From: CAZFVY01 sp964522665
GTDB taxonomy: Bacteria > Verrucomicrobiota > Verrucomicrobiia > Limisphaerales > CAZFVY01
DNA: 64,000 nt
Assembly (NCBI GenBank): GCA_964522665.1
Contig: CAZFVY010000018.1
Coordinates: 1-64,000, forward strand
Reading direction: 5' to 3'
Below are positions 17,201 to 24,013 of this stretch, piece by piece. The translations under genes were made by a program, and so were the position numbers. Below the pieces are notes generated by a model. It was not told the origin of the DNA. It made no database searches and worked only from the letters and a program-made list of their open reading frames with translations. The stretch's first letter is position 1; the number at the start of each line of letters is the position of its first letter.

Positions 17201-20081
17201 GAATAATGTCACCGGGATCACCGATCACCTCGGACATCACCATCCGTGGGTTGAGCTTTACAATAATGGAGCCACCACTCTGAGTCTGAACGGCTCGTTT
17301 CTCAGCGCCAACTATACGAACCTCCAACAGTGGCCATTTCCGGCAACCGCCACGATCGCGCCGGGCCAGTTTCTGGTCGTGTTCCTTGATGGCAACCCGG
17401 GGGAGAGCGCGGGGACGGAACTTCACACCAGCTTTGCGATCTCGCCGGTCAATGGTTCCGTCGCCTTAAGCCAAACCTTGGGCAGCCTGACCGAAATCGT
17501 GGATTATCTCAATTACCACTCGATGACGGCCGATCACTCCTACGGCGCTTTTCCGGATGGTGCCCCGACCAAACGCCAACGCTTCTACACCGCCACGCCC
17601 GGCGCGACGAATGACGACATCTTTCCTGTCCTGCCGATCTACATTAACGAATGGATGGCCAAGAATAATCAAACGATTTTCGACGGCGTGGACGGCAAGG
17701 CCCACGACTGGTTTGAGCTTTACAACGGCAGTCCGGCGGACATCGACCTGTCGGGTTACGTGCTCTCAAATTCACTTACGAATAAGACGCAGTTCCCCAT
17801 CCCGTCCGGGTACCAAATCCCGGCCAACGGCTTCTTGCTCGTCTGGGCGGACAACAATAGTTCCCAGAACAGCACGAACGATCCGAGCCTCCACATCAGT
17901 TTCAAACTGAGCGCCTCGGGCGAAAGCATCGCGCTTTTTACCCCGAACGGCGCCCTTGTGGACGGCGTGACGTTTGGGCCTCAGACCAACGACATTAGCC
18001 AGGGACGCTGGCCGGACGGCGCGCCCAGCCCGTTCGTGTTCATGACCGGCCCAACGCCCGGACTGCCGAATACCATCGGCGGAACCAATTCAGCTCCGCG
18101 CCTCAACGCGATCGCCAATCAAACCGTGGCCCTTGGCTCGTCGATCAGCTTGGCGATAACCGCGACCGACCGCGACGCGAATCAGACCCTCACCTTCATT
18201 CTGGCTGATGGCGCGCCCAGCGGGAGCAGCATCAACCCGAGCAGCGGCATCTTCAATTTTACGCCCGGCCCGGATGTAATCACGGGTGTGTATCCCGTTA
18301 CCGTCACCGTCACGGATAATGGATTCCCGGCGCTGAGCGATTCCAAACTTTTCACGATTACCGTGACCAATCCCGCGCCCACGAATTCGCCGCCCGTCCT
18401 AAGTCCGATTGGTAATCAGAGCGTGGCGCTCGGTGGCTCGCTCGCGGTCGCCGTGAGCGCGACCGACCCGGACGCCAATCAGACTTTGACCTACAGTTTG
18501 AATCCCGGCGCTCCCAATGGCGCCGCCATCAATGCCGGCAGCGGCCTGTTCACCTTCACACCGGGCGCTGGGGTTCTCGCCGGCGGCTATCCAGTCACCG
18601 TTACCGTGACCGACAATGGGACGCCACCACTCAGCGATTCCAAATCCTTTACCGTCACCGTAACCAAGCCCTCGCCCACCAATTCGCCGCCCGTTATCAG
18701 CCCGATCGCCGATCGGACCGTCGCTCTGGGTAGCTCGCTCAGTTTCAATGTCGTCGCGACCGATCCCGACCCCAATCAAACTCTCACCTATGGTCTGAAT
18801 CCTGGCGCTCCCAACGGAGCGGCCATCAAGGCCAGTAGCGGGCTGTTCACGTTCACCCCCGGCCCGGGCGTAATCGCCGGCGCGTATCCAGTCACTCTGA
18901 CGGTAACCGACAATGGCGCCCCACCGCTTAGCGATTCCAAGTCTTTCACCATCACCGTCACCAATCCAGCCCCCACCAATTCACCGCCCGTCCTCAGCCC
19001 CATCACCAATCGGACCGTCCGAGTGGGCGCCTCGTTGAGCTTCACGGTTACGGCCACCGATCCCGACGCCAATCAAACTCTCACCTACGGCTTGAATCCG
19101 GTCATCCCGAACGGCGCCGTCATCAATCCCACGAACGGCCTGTTCACTTTTGTCGCCGGCGACGGTGTGGCCGCCGGCGACTATCCGGTCTCGGTCACAG
19201 TCACCGACAACGGCGCCCCGCCGTTGAGTGACACGAAGTCCTTCATTATCACGATCACCAATCCGGTTCCGACCAATTTACCGCCGGTCCTTAGCTTAAT
19301 TACCAATCGAACCGTGTCGCTCGGCGGCTCGCTGACCTTCACGGTTACGGCGACTGATCCCAACGCCAATCAAACCCTCACCTATAGTTTGAATCCCGGC
19401 GCTCCGAGCGGGGCCTCGCTCAATTCCACCAACGGCGCCTTCTCGTTCACGTCGGGCGCCGGCGTCGGAACCTATCCGATTACGGTCACAGTGACGGACA
19501 ATGGCTCGCCGCCGCTGAGCGATTCCACGTCGTTCACGATCACCGTCACCAACGCCCCGCCCGCGAATTCGCCGCCGGTTCTCAACCCGATCGCGGATCG
19601 CACAGTCGCGCTCGGCGGCACACTGAGTTTTCTGGTTACCGCAACGGATCCGGACGCCAACCAAACGCTCACCTTCGGCCTGAATCCTGGTGCTCCGGCC
19701 GGAGCGGCGATCAATCCGGATCACGGGGTCTTCAGCTTCGCTCCGGGCGCCGGGATAGCGGCCGGAACCTACCCGGTGACCGTCACCGTGATCGACAACG
19801 GCGCGCCACCGCTCAGCGATTCCAAGACCTTTACGATCACCGTCACGAACCCCGCGGCATTCCGGTTAAGCTCGGTAAGCATCGACAACAGCCGGCGCGT
19901 CACGCTCACCTGGAGTAGCCAACCCCAGGCGACGTACGCGGTCCTGTTCAAAACGGATTTGAGCCAAACAACGTGGCAATCACTCGCCCAACTGAGCGCC
20001 GTTGGCTCCACGCTCAGCTTTACGGACGCTTCGGCGACGGACGCGCGTCGGTTCTATATCGTCCAGCAGGTCAACCCGTGA
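11268..20081 (+). CDS. Giant secreted multidomain protein: PA14, Ig, six lamin-tail domains, CotH, six cadherin-like repeats
   Basis: This is a 2937-aa exported protein. It has a signal peptide (residues 1-26, cut after ASA), then a PA14-like domain (about 30-185), an Ig-like domain (about 197-280), an SbsA-type Ig (about 283-375), a concanavalin-like jelly-roll (about 390-560), three lamin-tail domains (starts about 579, 742, 872), a carbohydrate-binding-like segment (about 1045-1190) and a CotH-like domain (about 1328-1665). Three more lamin-tail domains follow (starts about 1801, 1970, 2123), then six 97-99-residue cadherin/Ig-like repeats (2273-2864) and a short C-terminal beta module. 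The lamin-tail domains each open with a VINE(I/F/L)xY-type motif. Such proteins in this phylum are thought to be surface or matrix proteins; CotH-like domains are atypical protein kinases in spore coats. The CotH DxD-like motif reads WDCNIVLG, with Asn in place of the second Asp. No partner genes are adjacent. Confidence 0.88.
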   Translation: MHLLLRKFVCLATIAGFFTAPRLASAQTNGVYREVYSNIGGTGIADLTNSAIFPNNPSSVGVVTDYFEAPTNVADNYGQRMRALLTPTVSGNYVFWIASDDNSTLYLSTDQNPANKLVVAYVPDWTSSRQYNKFPQQQSSPISLVAGHSYYIEALMKEGGGGDNLAVGWELPGGTPLNDGDPPIPGRYLTPYGIGPPTITQQPVNITAVEGGTATLTVQLSQPYGTAYQWQKDGVNRAGATSATYTLSPVSLSDAGQYVCQLTNPYGSATSQAATLTVTPDVTPPAVVGVINIGTTNLQVSFSEPVEAASAAQAVNYSISGGISVANATFGLDLQTIILTTSQMSVGSNYTLTVNGVRDRAATPNTITPNVPFAFTALLYAPRDIGTPTLGGFVRPATNGFDVGGSGGDIGGTSDQFQFSYQLRTGNFDVETRVHSLDQANPWAKAGLMARSSLNANSLFASILTTPSLVGTVFETRASAGGASAISGSSPIYQPDLWLRLQRNGNTFTGYLGFDGLNWTQVGSVSIVMPNTVYFGMAVTSHDPNLLAQGSFRDLANVTASGSSSAVPPGETLGPSSRKTALVISEIMYKPAARTDGRNLEFIEIFNSQPYPEDISAYQIAGDVAYTFPPNTTLRGGAFLVIGAAPADIQAVYGVTNVTGPYVGSLKKSGQVQLLNNVGAVYLNVPYSNLPPWPVAADGAGHSIVLARPSYGEADPRAWAISDVVGGSPGLPESFHPSPLRSVVINEFLAHTDPPLVDYVELYNHSGQAVDLSGCILSDDPSTNKFTMPAGTSIPAGGYLEFTESQMGFRLNALGETIFFRNPDASRVLDAVAFEGQQNAVSMGRVPDGASEFYPLATRSPGASNGAILVRDVVINELMYKPISGNSDDEYVELYNKGLSPVNIGGWRFLTGITYTIPTNTILGVDSYLVIARNATNLMSHYPNLTPANTLGNFGGSLAGKGERLALAMPDDVTKTNSSGIIETNVAWIVEDEVTYGVGGRWGQWADGGGSSLELIDPRANHRLAPNWADSDETAKADWTNIETTGVLDNGANYSGTAVDLVQVGILGAGECLVDNIEVRATISGVNYVANTDFESGLQNWTPEGDHIRSSLENSGYGNSAHSLHLRASDQIWTGANSVSGTLTPLNLLPGQTATLRLKARWLHGWPEVLLRLHGNWLETSGRMSIPANLGTPGQRNSRAANPGPAIYEVTHSPTVPAANQSVVVTARVNDPDGVQSVALRYRIDPSTSYSTLAMNDSGTGGDALAGDGIYSATLPAQAAGKVVAFYVQAIDAASNGTRFPADLANNGPIRECVIYYGDPTPISAFGTYHFWLTQTNITRWSNLPDMSNEPMDGTWVYGSRVIYNMNGHYAGSPYHQQFNSPVGSPAHYNCSMPEDDKFLGTTSFNKIHDPGNGPGDDDTLQREQTVYWMARQLRIPWNYRRFVAMYINGSRRATLMEDTQVPGGDVVDENFPTDTNGDLFKLQPWFEFDAAGSGFNNNSWCMLNEYTTTGGIKKLARYRWNFLGRKLQSTANNYTNVYTLVDAANKPANTAAFISAMDGVANMEQWMRTFALSHSVGDWDHFGTQNAQNMYAYKPTQDKWNLMLWDCNIVLGNGSWSNGQNLFSITGGDSGMANIYGTTVYTRAFWRGLKELATTAMDPARVNPLMDAKYAAFITEGLSAASPATVESWIANTRASILSQLTSANGNAAFGASAPTSFSTNRNQITLNGTAPVDVKTIAINGVAYPVTWNSLTGWSLKLALSPGSNPLIIQGFDLLGNPVSNATKSVAINFTGAADQPLGHVIINEIMYNPVTPGASFFEIFNSSITTAFDLSGYRLDGADFTFPGGSIIQPNGYLVVAKDSTIFAATYGSAIALAGTFNGSLSNGGETLKLVKPGATADLDVVINEVTYDNSPPWPAAANGFGPSLQLIDPSQSNNRVANWAAAVAPSALSTPGAANSVKTSLPVLPSLWLNEVQPNNVTGITDHLGHHHPWVELYNNGATTLSLNGSFLSANYTNLQQWPFPATATIAPGQFLVVFLDGNPGESAGTELHTSFAISPVNGSVALSQTLGSLTEIVDYLNYHSMTADHSYGAFPDGAPTKRQRFYTATPGATNDDIFPVLPIYINEWMAKNNQTIFDGVDGKAHDWFELYNGSPADIDLSGYVLSNSLTNKTQFPIPSGYQIPANGFLLVWADNNSSQNSTNDPSLHISFKLSASGESIALFTPNGALVDGVTFGPQTNDISQGRWPDGAPSPFVFMTGPTPGLPNTIGGTNSAPRLNAIANQTVALGSSISLAITATDRDANQTLTFILADGAPSGSSINPSSGIFNFTPGPDVITGVYPVTVTVTDNGFPALSDSKLFTITVTNPAPTNSPPVLSPIGNQSVALGGSLAVAVSATDPDANQTLTYSLNPGAPNGAAINAGSGLFTFTPGAGVLAGGYPVTVTVTDNGTPPLSDSKSFTVTVTKPSPTNSPPVISPIADRTVALGSSLSFNVVATDPDPNQTLTYGLNPGAPNGAAIKASSGLFTFTPGPGVIAGAYPVTLTVTDNGAPPLSDSKSFTITVTNPAPTNSPPVLSPITNRTVRVGASLSFTVTATDPDANQTLTYGLNPVIPNGAVINPTNGLFTFVAGDGVAAGDYPVSVTVTDNGAPPLSDTKSFIITITNPVPTNLPPVLSLITNRTVSLGGSLTFTVTATDPNANQTLTYSLNPGAPSGASLNSTNGAFSFTSGAGVGTYPITVTVTDNGSPPLSDSTSFTITVTNAPPANSPPVLNPIADRTVALGGTLSFLVTATDPDANQTLTFGLNPGAPAGAAINPDHGVFSFAPGAGIAAGTYPVTVTVIDNGAPPLSDSKTFTITVTNPAAFRLSSVSIDNSRRVTLTWSSQPQATYAVLFKTDLSQTTWQSLAQLSAVGSTLSFTDASATDARRFYIVQQVNP
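18087..19859 (+). repeat. Six tandem ~297-bp repeats encoding cadherin/Ig-like domains
   Basis: Six head-to-tail units inside the giant gene begin at 18087, 18384, 18681, 18978, 19275 and 19566. The first four unit lengths are exactly 297 bp and the fifth is 291 bp. Each unit encodes NSPPVLSPI…TVALGGS…ATDPDANQTLTY…TDNG(A/T)PPLSDSKSF…TVTNP. Nucleotide identity between neighbouring units is high, as expected for recent in-frame duplication; the first unit is the most diverged. Confidence 0.95.
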
Positions 20082-20170
20082 CTCGATTGAGCCGCCATGC
20101 CTTGGCGAAGCATGAGGGTGAGAGAGTTTGTCCCGCCCCAGGCGAGCTTGCGGCCGCCGCCATCCACCGT

Positions 20171-20191
20171 CCTCGCGGCGTTTACGCGAGG
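20171..20191 (+). terminator. Stem-loop after the giant gene, possible terminator
   Basis: A perfect 7-bp stem CCTCGCG/CGCGAGG with a 7-nt loop lies 90 bp after the stop codon, and flanking GCCGCC/GGCGGC can extend it. A TTTTT run appears only 27 bp later, so intrinsic termination is possible but not clear. Confidence 0.3.
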
Positions 20192-20239
20192 GCGGCGAAT
20201 CGGCGATCAGGGCGACTATTTTTCCGGCTTTTTTGCGGA

Positions 20240-20267
20240 TTGACACCGGCGGCGAGAAAGCTAATCT
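20240..20267 (+). promoter_or_regulatory. Promoter P1 of rpsU
   Basis: Perfect TTGACA (20240-20245), 16-bp spacer, TAATCT (20262-20267, four of six). It lies about 75 bp before the rpsU start, which suits a highly expressed ribosomal protein gene. Confidence 0.6.
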
Positions 20268-20274
20268 CCCGGGC

Positions 20275-20301
20275 TTGACTCGGCGCCGGAGCGGGTAATG
20301 T
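20275..20301 (+). promoter_or_regulatory. Possible second rpsU promoter
   Basis: TTGACT (20275-20280) and TAATGT (20296-20301) with a short 15-bp spacer lie directly after the stronger P1. Tandem promoters are common for ribosomal protein genes, but the spacing is suboptimal. Confidence 0.3.
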
Positions 20302-20344
20302 CGCCCGCAGGCCCCCAGTCCCCGAGAGAGGAAGTGATATTTGT

Positions 20345-20542
20345 TTGACGGAAATTAGATTGAAAAAAGGCGAGCCAGTGGACAAGGCGCTCAGGCGCTT
20401 GAAGAAAAAAGTTGACCGCGAAGGCACGCTGAAAGAAGTCCGCAATCATCGGCATTTTGAAAAGCCGAGTGAAAAGCGTCGCCGCAAGATGAAAATGGCG
20501 CGTTTCTCTGCCATGCTGAGCGCGCGTTACGCCGATTTGTAA
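20345..20542 (+). CDS. rpsU: 30S ribosomal protein bS21
   Basis: bS21 is a small basic protein of the 30S subunit, near the mRNA exit platform, that helps translation initiation. This copy has 65 aa, the usual size. EIRLKKGEPVDKALRRLKKK and the lysine/arginine-rich FEKPSEKRRRKMKMAR are diagnostic. The start codon is TTG at 20345: no ATG or GTG exists in frame, and AGAGAGGAAG lies about 12 nt upstream. The gene has its own strong promoter and is followed by a strong intrinsic terminator. Confidence 0.95.
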   Translation: MTEIRLKKGEPVDKALRRLKKKVDREGTLKEVRNHRHFEKPSEKRRRKMKMARFSAMLSARYADL

Positions 20543-20557
20543 GCAGGCAATTACCGG

Positions 20558-20599
20558 AGCCGAGCGTTTTTGGAGCCGCCGAAAGCGCTCGGCTTTTTT
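20558..20599 (+). terminator. Intrinsic terminator of rpsU
   Basis: A perfect 9-bp stem AGCCGAGCG (20558-20566) / CGCTCGGCT (20586-20594), with a 19-nt loop, runs into TTTTTT (20594-20599). It starts 15 bp after the rpsU stop. The next gene's ATG (20603) lies only four bases after the T-run. Confidence 0.85.
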
Positions 20600-20602
20600 A
20601 TC

Positions 20603-21517
20603 ATGTATTCGTTGTCCACCTGCTGGAATTCCAGCCGCCATACCGATGGCCGGGTGATGCTCCGCGAAATCCGGGACCTCGGTTTCGAATACGCGGAATT
20701 GAGCCACGGCATCCGCATCAGCCTTCTGCCCGGCGTCCTCGAAGCCGTGGACGCCGGCGAAATCAAGATTTCGACCCTGCACAATTTCTGCCCACTGCCC
20801 ATCGGGGTCAACCACGCGGCGCCGAATCTCTTCAAGTTCTCCTCCCCCGACGCCCGCGAGCGCGAAAACGCTTACCGGCACACCCTCAAAACCATTGAGA
20901 CCGCCGAGCGGGTCAAGGCCCGTCTGGTCGTGCTGCACTTGGGCGCGATCGACATGAAAGACTACACTGACCGGCTGGTGGATATGATCGGCGCCAACCT
21001 CAAAGAAACGCCGAAGTACGAAAAACTCTGCGCGGAAGTGATGGAACGGCGCGAGGAGAAAAAGGAGAAATACCTGAACCTCGCGTGCGAAATGCTCACC
21101 CGAGTCGCGGAACAAGCGGCCATGCGCGGTTTGAAATTGGGGATTGAAAACCGTGAAGCCCTCGAGGAGATACCGCTCGAGAGTGACTTCACGCTCTTCT
21201 TCAAGGAATTCTCCCAGCCAGCCATCCGCTATTGGCATGATACCGGCCACGCGCAGATCAAGGAGAACCTGGGCTTCATCCATCACGCGATGCATCTCGA
21301 ATCGTTGTGCGACCGGCTTGAGGGATTCCATATCCACGACGTGCAGTTCCCGGCCCGGGATCACTGCCCGCCTGGCTCGGGGATGATCGATTACGCGGCG
21401 CTCAAGCCCTTTGTTAAGCCGGAACACATCAAGGTCTTTGAACTCAATCCCGGCGTGACCGTCGAAGAGTTGCAGCGCGGGGTCGCGCACCTCAAGAGCA
21501 TCTGGGGCGAGGGGTGA
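20603..21517 (+). CDS. Sugar phosphate isomerase/epimerase family TIM-barrel protein
   Basis: This is a xylose-isomerase-like TIM-barrel (AP endonuclease 2 superfamily) protein of 304 aa. Metal-ligand positions typical of the fold are visible: Glu and His in EYAELSHGI, His in VVLHLGAID, Glu in LGIENREAL, His-Asp-x-x-His in WHDTGHAQI, and His residues in FHIHDVQ. The substrate is unknown; members act on sugar phosphates, keto-sugars or inosose. The ATG at 20603 sits four bases after the rpsU terminator and lacks an evident Shine-Dalgarno sequence. Transcripts therefore either read through the terminator or start within or near it. The downstream membrane protein gene overlaps its stop (GTGA), so the two are coupled. 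Confidence 0.8.
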   Translation: MYSLSTCWNSSRHTDGRVMLREIRDLGFEYAELSHGIRISLLPGVLEAVDAGEIKISTLHNFCPLPIGVNHAAPNLFKFSSPDARERENAYRHTLKTIETAERVKARLVVLHLGAIDMKDYTDRLVDMIGANLKETPKYEKLCAEVMERREEKKEKYLNLACEMLTRVAEQAAMRGLKLGIENREALEEIPLESDFTLFFKEFSQPAIRYWHDTGHAQIKENLGFIHHAMHLESLCDRLEGFHIHDVQFPARDHCPPGSGMIDYAALKPFVKPEHIKVFELNPGVTVEELQRGVAHLKSIWGEG

Positions 21518-22623
21518 GTGGCGGCAAGAATATCCGGGGATCGCTGCTTCGGTTGGCGGTATGCGGCTTGCTGTTGCTCTGGATCTTGGCGCAGATTTTT
21601 GATCGGGAAGGCCGCCTGGCCTGGGAGCGGCAACATCAGGGGCAAGCCTGGTCCACGCTGGCACGCGCCGAGCGCTGGCACGCCGCGTGGAGCTTCGGAC
21701 CGGCGGAGTTATGGCGCAGCCTCAGCCACGTCGATCCCGGCGCCCTGCTCCTCTCGCTCGTGTTCATGGGCCTGACCATCGCCCTCGGCGTGGTACGGTG
21801 GCGCATGGTTCTGCGCGTGCAAGGGCTAGATCTCTCGCTCGGCCGAGCGACGGAAATCTCTCTCGTCGCGCACTTCTTCAACTCGTTCCTCCTTGGCTCG
21901 ACCGGCGGGGACGTGCTCAAGGCCTACTACGCCGCGCGGGAAACCCATCACAAAAAAACCGAAGCCGTGGTGACCGTGTTCGTCGATCGGCTGATCGGCC
22001 TGTTTTCAATGCTGCTATTTGCGGTCGTGATGATGGCGCCCAACTTCGGTTTGCTCCGCGCGCATCGGCCCCTCGCGGCGATTTCGGGCGTGATCCTATT
22101 CATGTTGCTCGCGTGCGGGGCGATTACCGGCTTTTCCTTCTGGGGCGGGGTTTCCCGCGGCTGGCCGGAGGCTCGGGCCTGGCTGCGGCGTTTGCCGAAA
22201 GGTGAAGTTTTGGAACGATCGCTCGGCGCCTGCCGACTCTTTGGCCGCCAGCCCGGATTCCTGGCGCGCGCGATGGGCGTTTCCATGGCGCTCAACGCCG
22301 CCTGCGTCCTGCAAATCCTCGCGCTTGTCCGCGGGCTGCACCTCGAGGTTTCGCTCACCGCGCTGTTCGTCATCGTCCCGGTCATCATCTGTATCTCCGC
22401 CCTGCCCATCACTCCCAGCGGGCTGGGCGTGCGCGAGAATCTTTACGTGCTGATGCTCACCGTCCCGGAAATCCACGTCGAAGCCACCCAAGCGTTCTCC
22501 CTCTCCCTGCTCGCCTACGCGGGCAGCCTGATTTGGAGCATCATCGGCGGCGTCGTTTACGCATGCCTGAAGGAACGCCATCACCTCTCGGAAGTGACCA
22601 GCGCGGCGGCGGAGACCGCCTAA
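21514..22623 (+). CDS. Lysylphosphatidylglycerol synthase TM-region/flippase-like membrane protein (UPF0104)
   Basis: This is a polytopic membrane protein of 369 aa with about eight hydrophobic helices, of the LPG_synthase_TM/AglD-like family. Diagnostic stretches are WRMVLRVQGLDLSLGRA, FFNSFLLGSTGGDVLKAYYAAR (lipid-carrier-facing loop), VVTVFVDRLIGL and ALPITPSGLGVRENLYVLML near the C-terminus. The catalytic GNAT domain of MprF is absent, so it is more likely a lipid-linked-substrate flippase component than a lysyl transferase. It starts with GTG at 21514, overlapping the previous stop (GTGA), and its 3' end overlaps the CCA-transferase start by 61 bp. Confidence 0.85.
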   Translation: MSGGKNIRGSLLRLAVCGLLLLWILAQIFDREGRLAWERQHQGQAWSTLARAERWHAAWSFGPAELWRSLSHVDPGALLLSLVFMGLTIALGVVRWRMVLRVQGLDLSLGRATEISLVAHFFNSFLLGSTGGDVLKAYYAARETHHKKTEAVVTVFVDRLIGLFSMLLFAVVMMAPNFGLLRAHRPLAAISGVILFMLLACGAITGFSFWGGVSRGWPEARAWLRRLPKGEVLERSLGACRLFGRQPGFLARAMGVSMALNAACVLQILALVRGLHLEVSLTALFVIVPVIICISALPITPSGLGVRENLYVLMLTVPEIHVEATQAFSLSLLAYAGSLIWSIIGGVVYACLKERHHLSEVTSAAAETA

Positions 22624-23951
22624 GCTCCGTCACGCGCGCCCGCGCGCTCGAAATCGTCCGGCGTCTCCAAGGCGCCGGCTTTACCGCCTTCTGGGTGGGC
22701 GGCTGCGTCCGCGACCAATTGCTCGGTCGTCTCCCCGAGGACTACGACATCGCCACCGACGCCAAACCGGAACAAGTCGAGGCGTTGTTCCCGCGCACCG
22801 TCCCGGTGGGCCGCCAATTCGGCGTGATGCTGGTAGTCGAAGATCATGAGCATTTCCAAGTCGCGACCTTCCGCGCCGAGGCCGACTACCGCGATGGGCG
22901 CCACCCCAACCGAGTCGAATTCAGCACCGCGCGGGCCGACGCCGAGCGGCGCGATTTCACCGTCAACGGGCTTTTCTATGATCCCGTGCGCGACGAACTC
23001 TACGACTGGGTCAATGGCCGCGCCGACCTCGATGCCCGGCTCCTGCGCACGATTGGGGAGCCCGACCAACGCTTCGCCGAGGACCACCTCCGCATCCTGC
23101 GCGCCGCGCGGTTCGCCGCCCAACTCGATTTTTCAATCGAAGAACGAACCCTCCGTTCCGTGCGGGCAAACGCGCCCAAGGTCGCGTCGGTCAGCGCCGA
23201 ACGAGTCCGTGACGAACTGATCAAACTCTTGCGTCCGCCCCACGCCGCCCGCGGACTGGAGCTGCTCCGGCTCACCGGCCTGCTCGGGGTCGTCCTGCCC
23301 GAATTGGAGCCGACCCTCACCTGCGAGCAATCGCCCGATTACCACCCGGAGGGCACGGTCTTCCAACATCTGGTCAAAATGTTGACTTTTCTGCCGATGG
23401 ACGCCCCGCCCACGCTCCCCTGGATGGCGCTCTTGCATGACGTCGCCAAGCCGGCGACCTTTCGACGCGATCCCGCCACTGGTCAGATCACCTTTTACGG
23501 GCACGAGACCATCGGCGCCGAGATGGCGGCGGCGATCCTCGACCGCTTGCGCTTCCCGCGCAAACAAATCGAAGAAATCGTCACCGGGGTGCGCTACCAC
23601 ATGCAGTTCAAGGATGTCCCCAAGATGCGCAAGGCCTCGCTGCGGCGGATGCTGCTACGGCCGACCTTCCCCGTGGAAATGGCGTTGCATCGGCTCGACT
23701 GCCTCGGTTCCCACGGACGGCTCGACCATTACGATCTATTGACGCACGAAGCCGACGCGTTCGCTGAGCAACCTGCTCTTCGCCCACCGCTGCTCACCGG
23801 AACGGACCTCATCGCGCTCGGCGTGGCGCCCGGCCCAAAGCTCGGCGCCCTCCTCGCGGAATTGCGCGAAAAGCAATTGCAGGACGAACTGACCAATTCC
23901 GACGAGGCTCGCGCCTGGGCCGCGCGCCGCATCCAGGAGTCGCAACCCTGA
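22563..23951 (+). CDS. cca: CCA tRNA nucleotidyltransferase with HD domain
   Basis: This class II nucleotidyltransferase of about 462 aa adds or repairs the 3' CCA of tRNAs. The head domain has FWVGGCVRDQLLGRLPEDYDIAT, giving the GG, R and DxD metal-binding motif. RRDFTVNGLFYD and RTIGEPDQRFAEDHLRILRAARFA follow as the substrate-recognition and tRNA-binding region. A C-terminal HD phosphohydrolase domain carries LLHDVAKPATF and FYGHE. Poly(A) polymerase cannot be fully excluded, but the HD domain favours CCA addition. The only ATG in a sensible position is 22563, which makes an unusually long 61-bp overlap with the upstream gene; conserved homology begins nearer 22640, where no canonical start codon exists. 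Confidence 0.87.
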   Translation: MPEGTPSPLGSDQRGGGDRLSSVTRARALEIVRRLQGAGFTAFWVGGCVRDQLLGRLPEDYDIATDAKPEQVEALFPRTVPVGRQFGVMLVVEDHEHFQVATFRAEADYRDGRHPNRVEFSTARADAERRDFTVNGLFYDPVRDELYDWVNGRADLDARLLRTIGEPDQRFAEDHLRILRAARFAAQLDFSIEERTLRSVRANAPKVASVSAERVRDELIKLLRPPHAARGLELLRLTGLLGVVLPELEPTLTCEQSPDYHPEGTVFQHLVKMLTFLPMDAPPTLPWMALLHDVAKPATFRRDPATGQITFYGHETIGAEMAAAILDRLRFPRKQIEEIVTGVRYHMQFKDVPKMRKASLRRMLLRPTFPVEMALHRLDCLGSHGRLDHYDLLTHEADAFAEQPALRPPLLTGTDLIALGVAPGPKLGALLAELREKQLQDELTNSDEARAWAARRIQESQP

Positions 23952-24013
23952 GGCCGGGGTCCGGCTAAAAAAGCTTTGGCGAATCGCCGGGTTGGCGGCA
24001 ACATGCGGAAAAG

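Noticed and set aside
18087..19859. Considered as a CRISPR-like or intergenic repeat array
   Set aside because: Units are about 297 bp, contiguous, in frame and encode protein domains.
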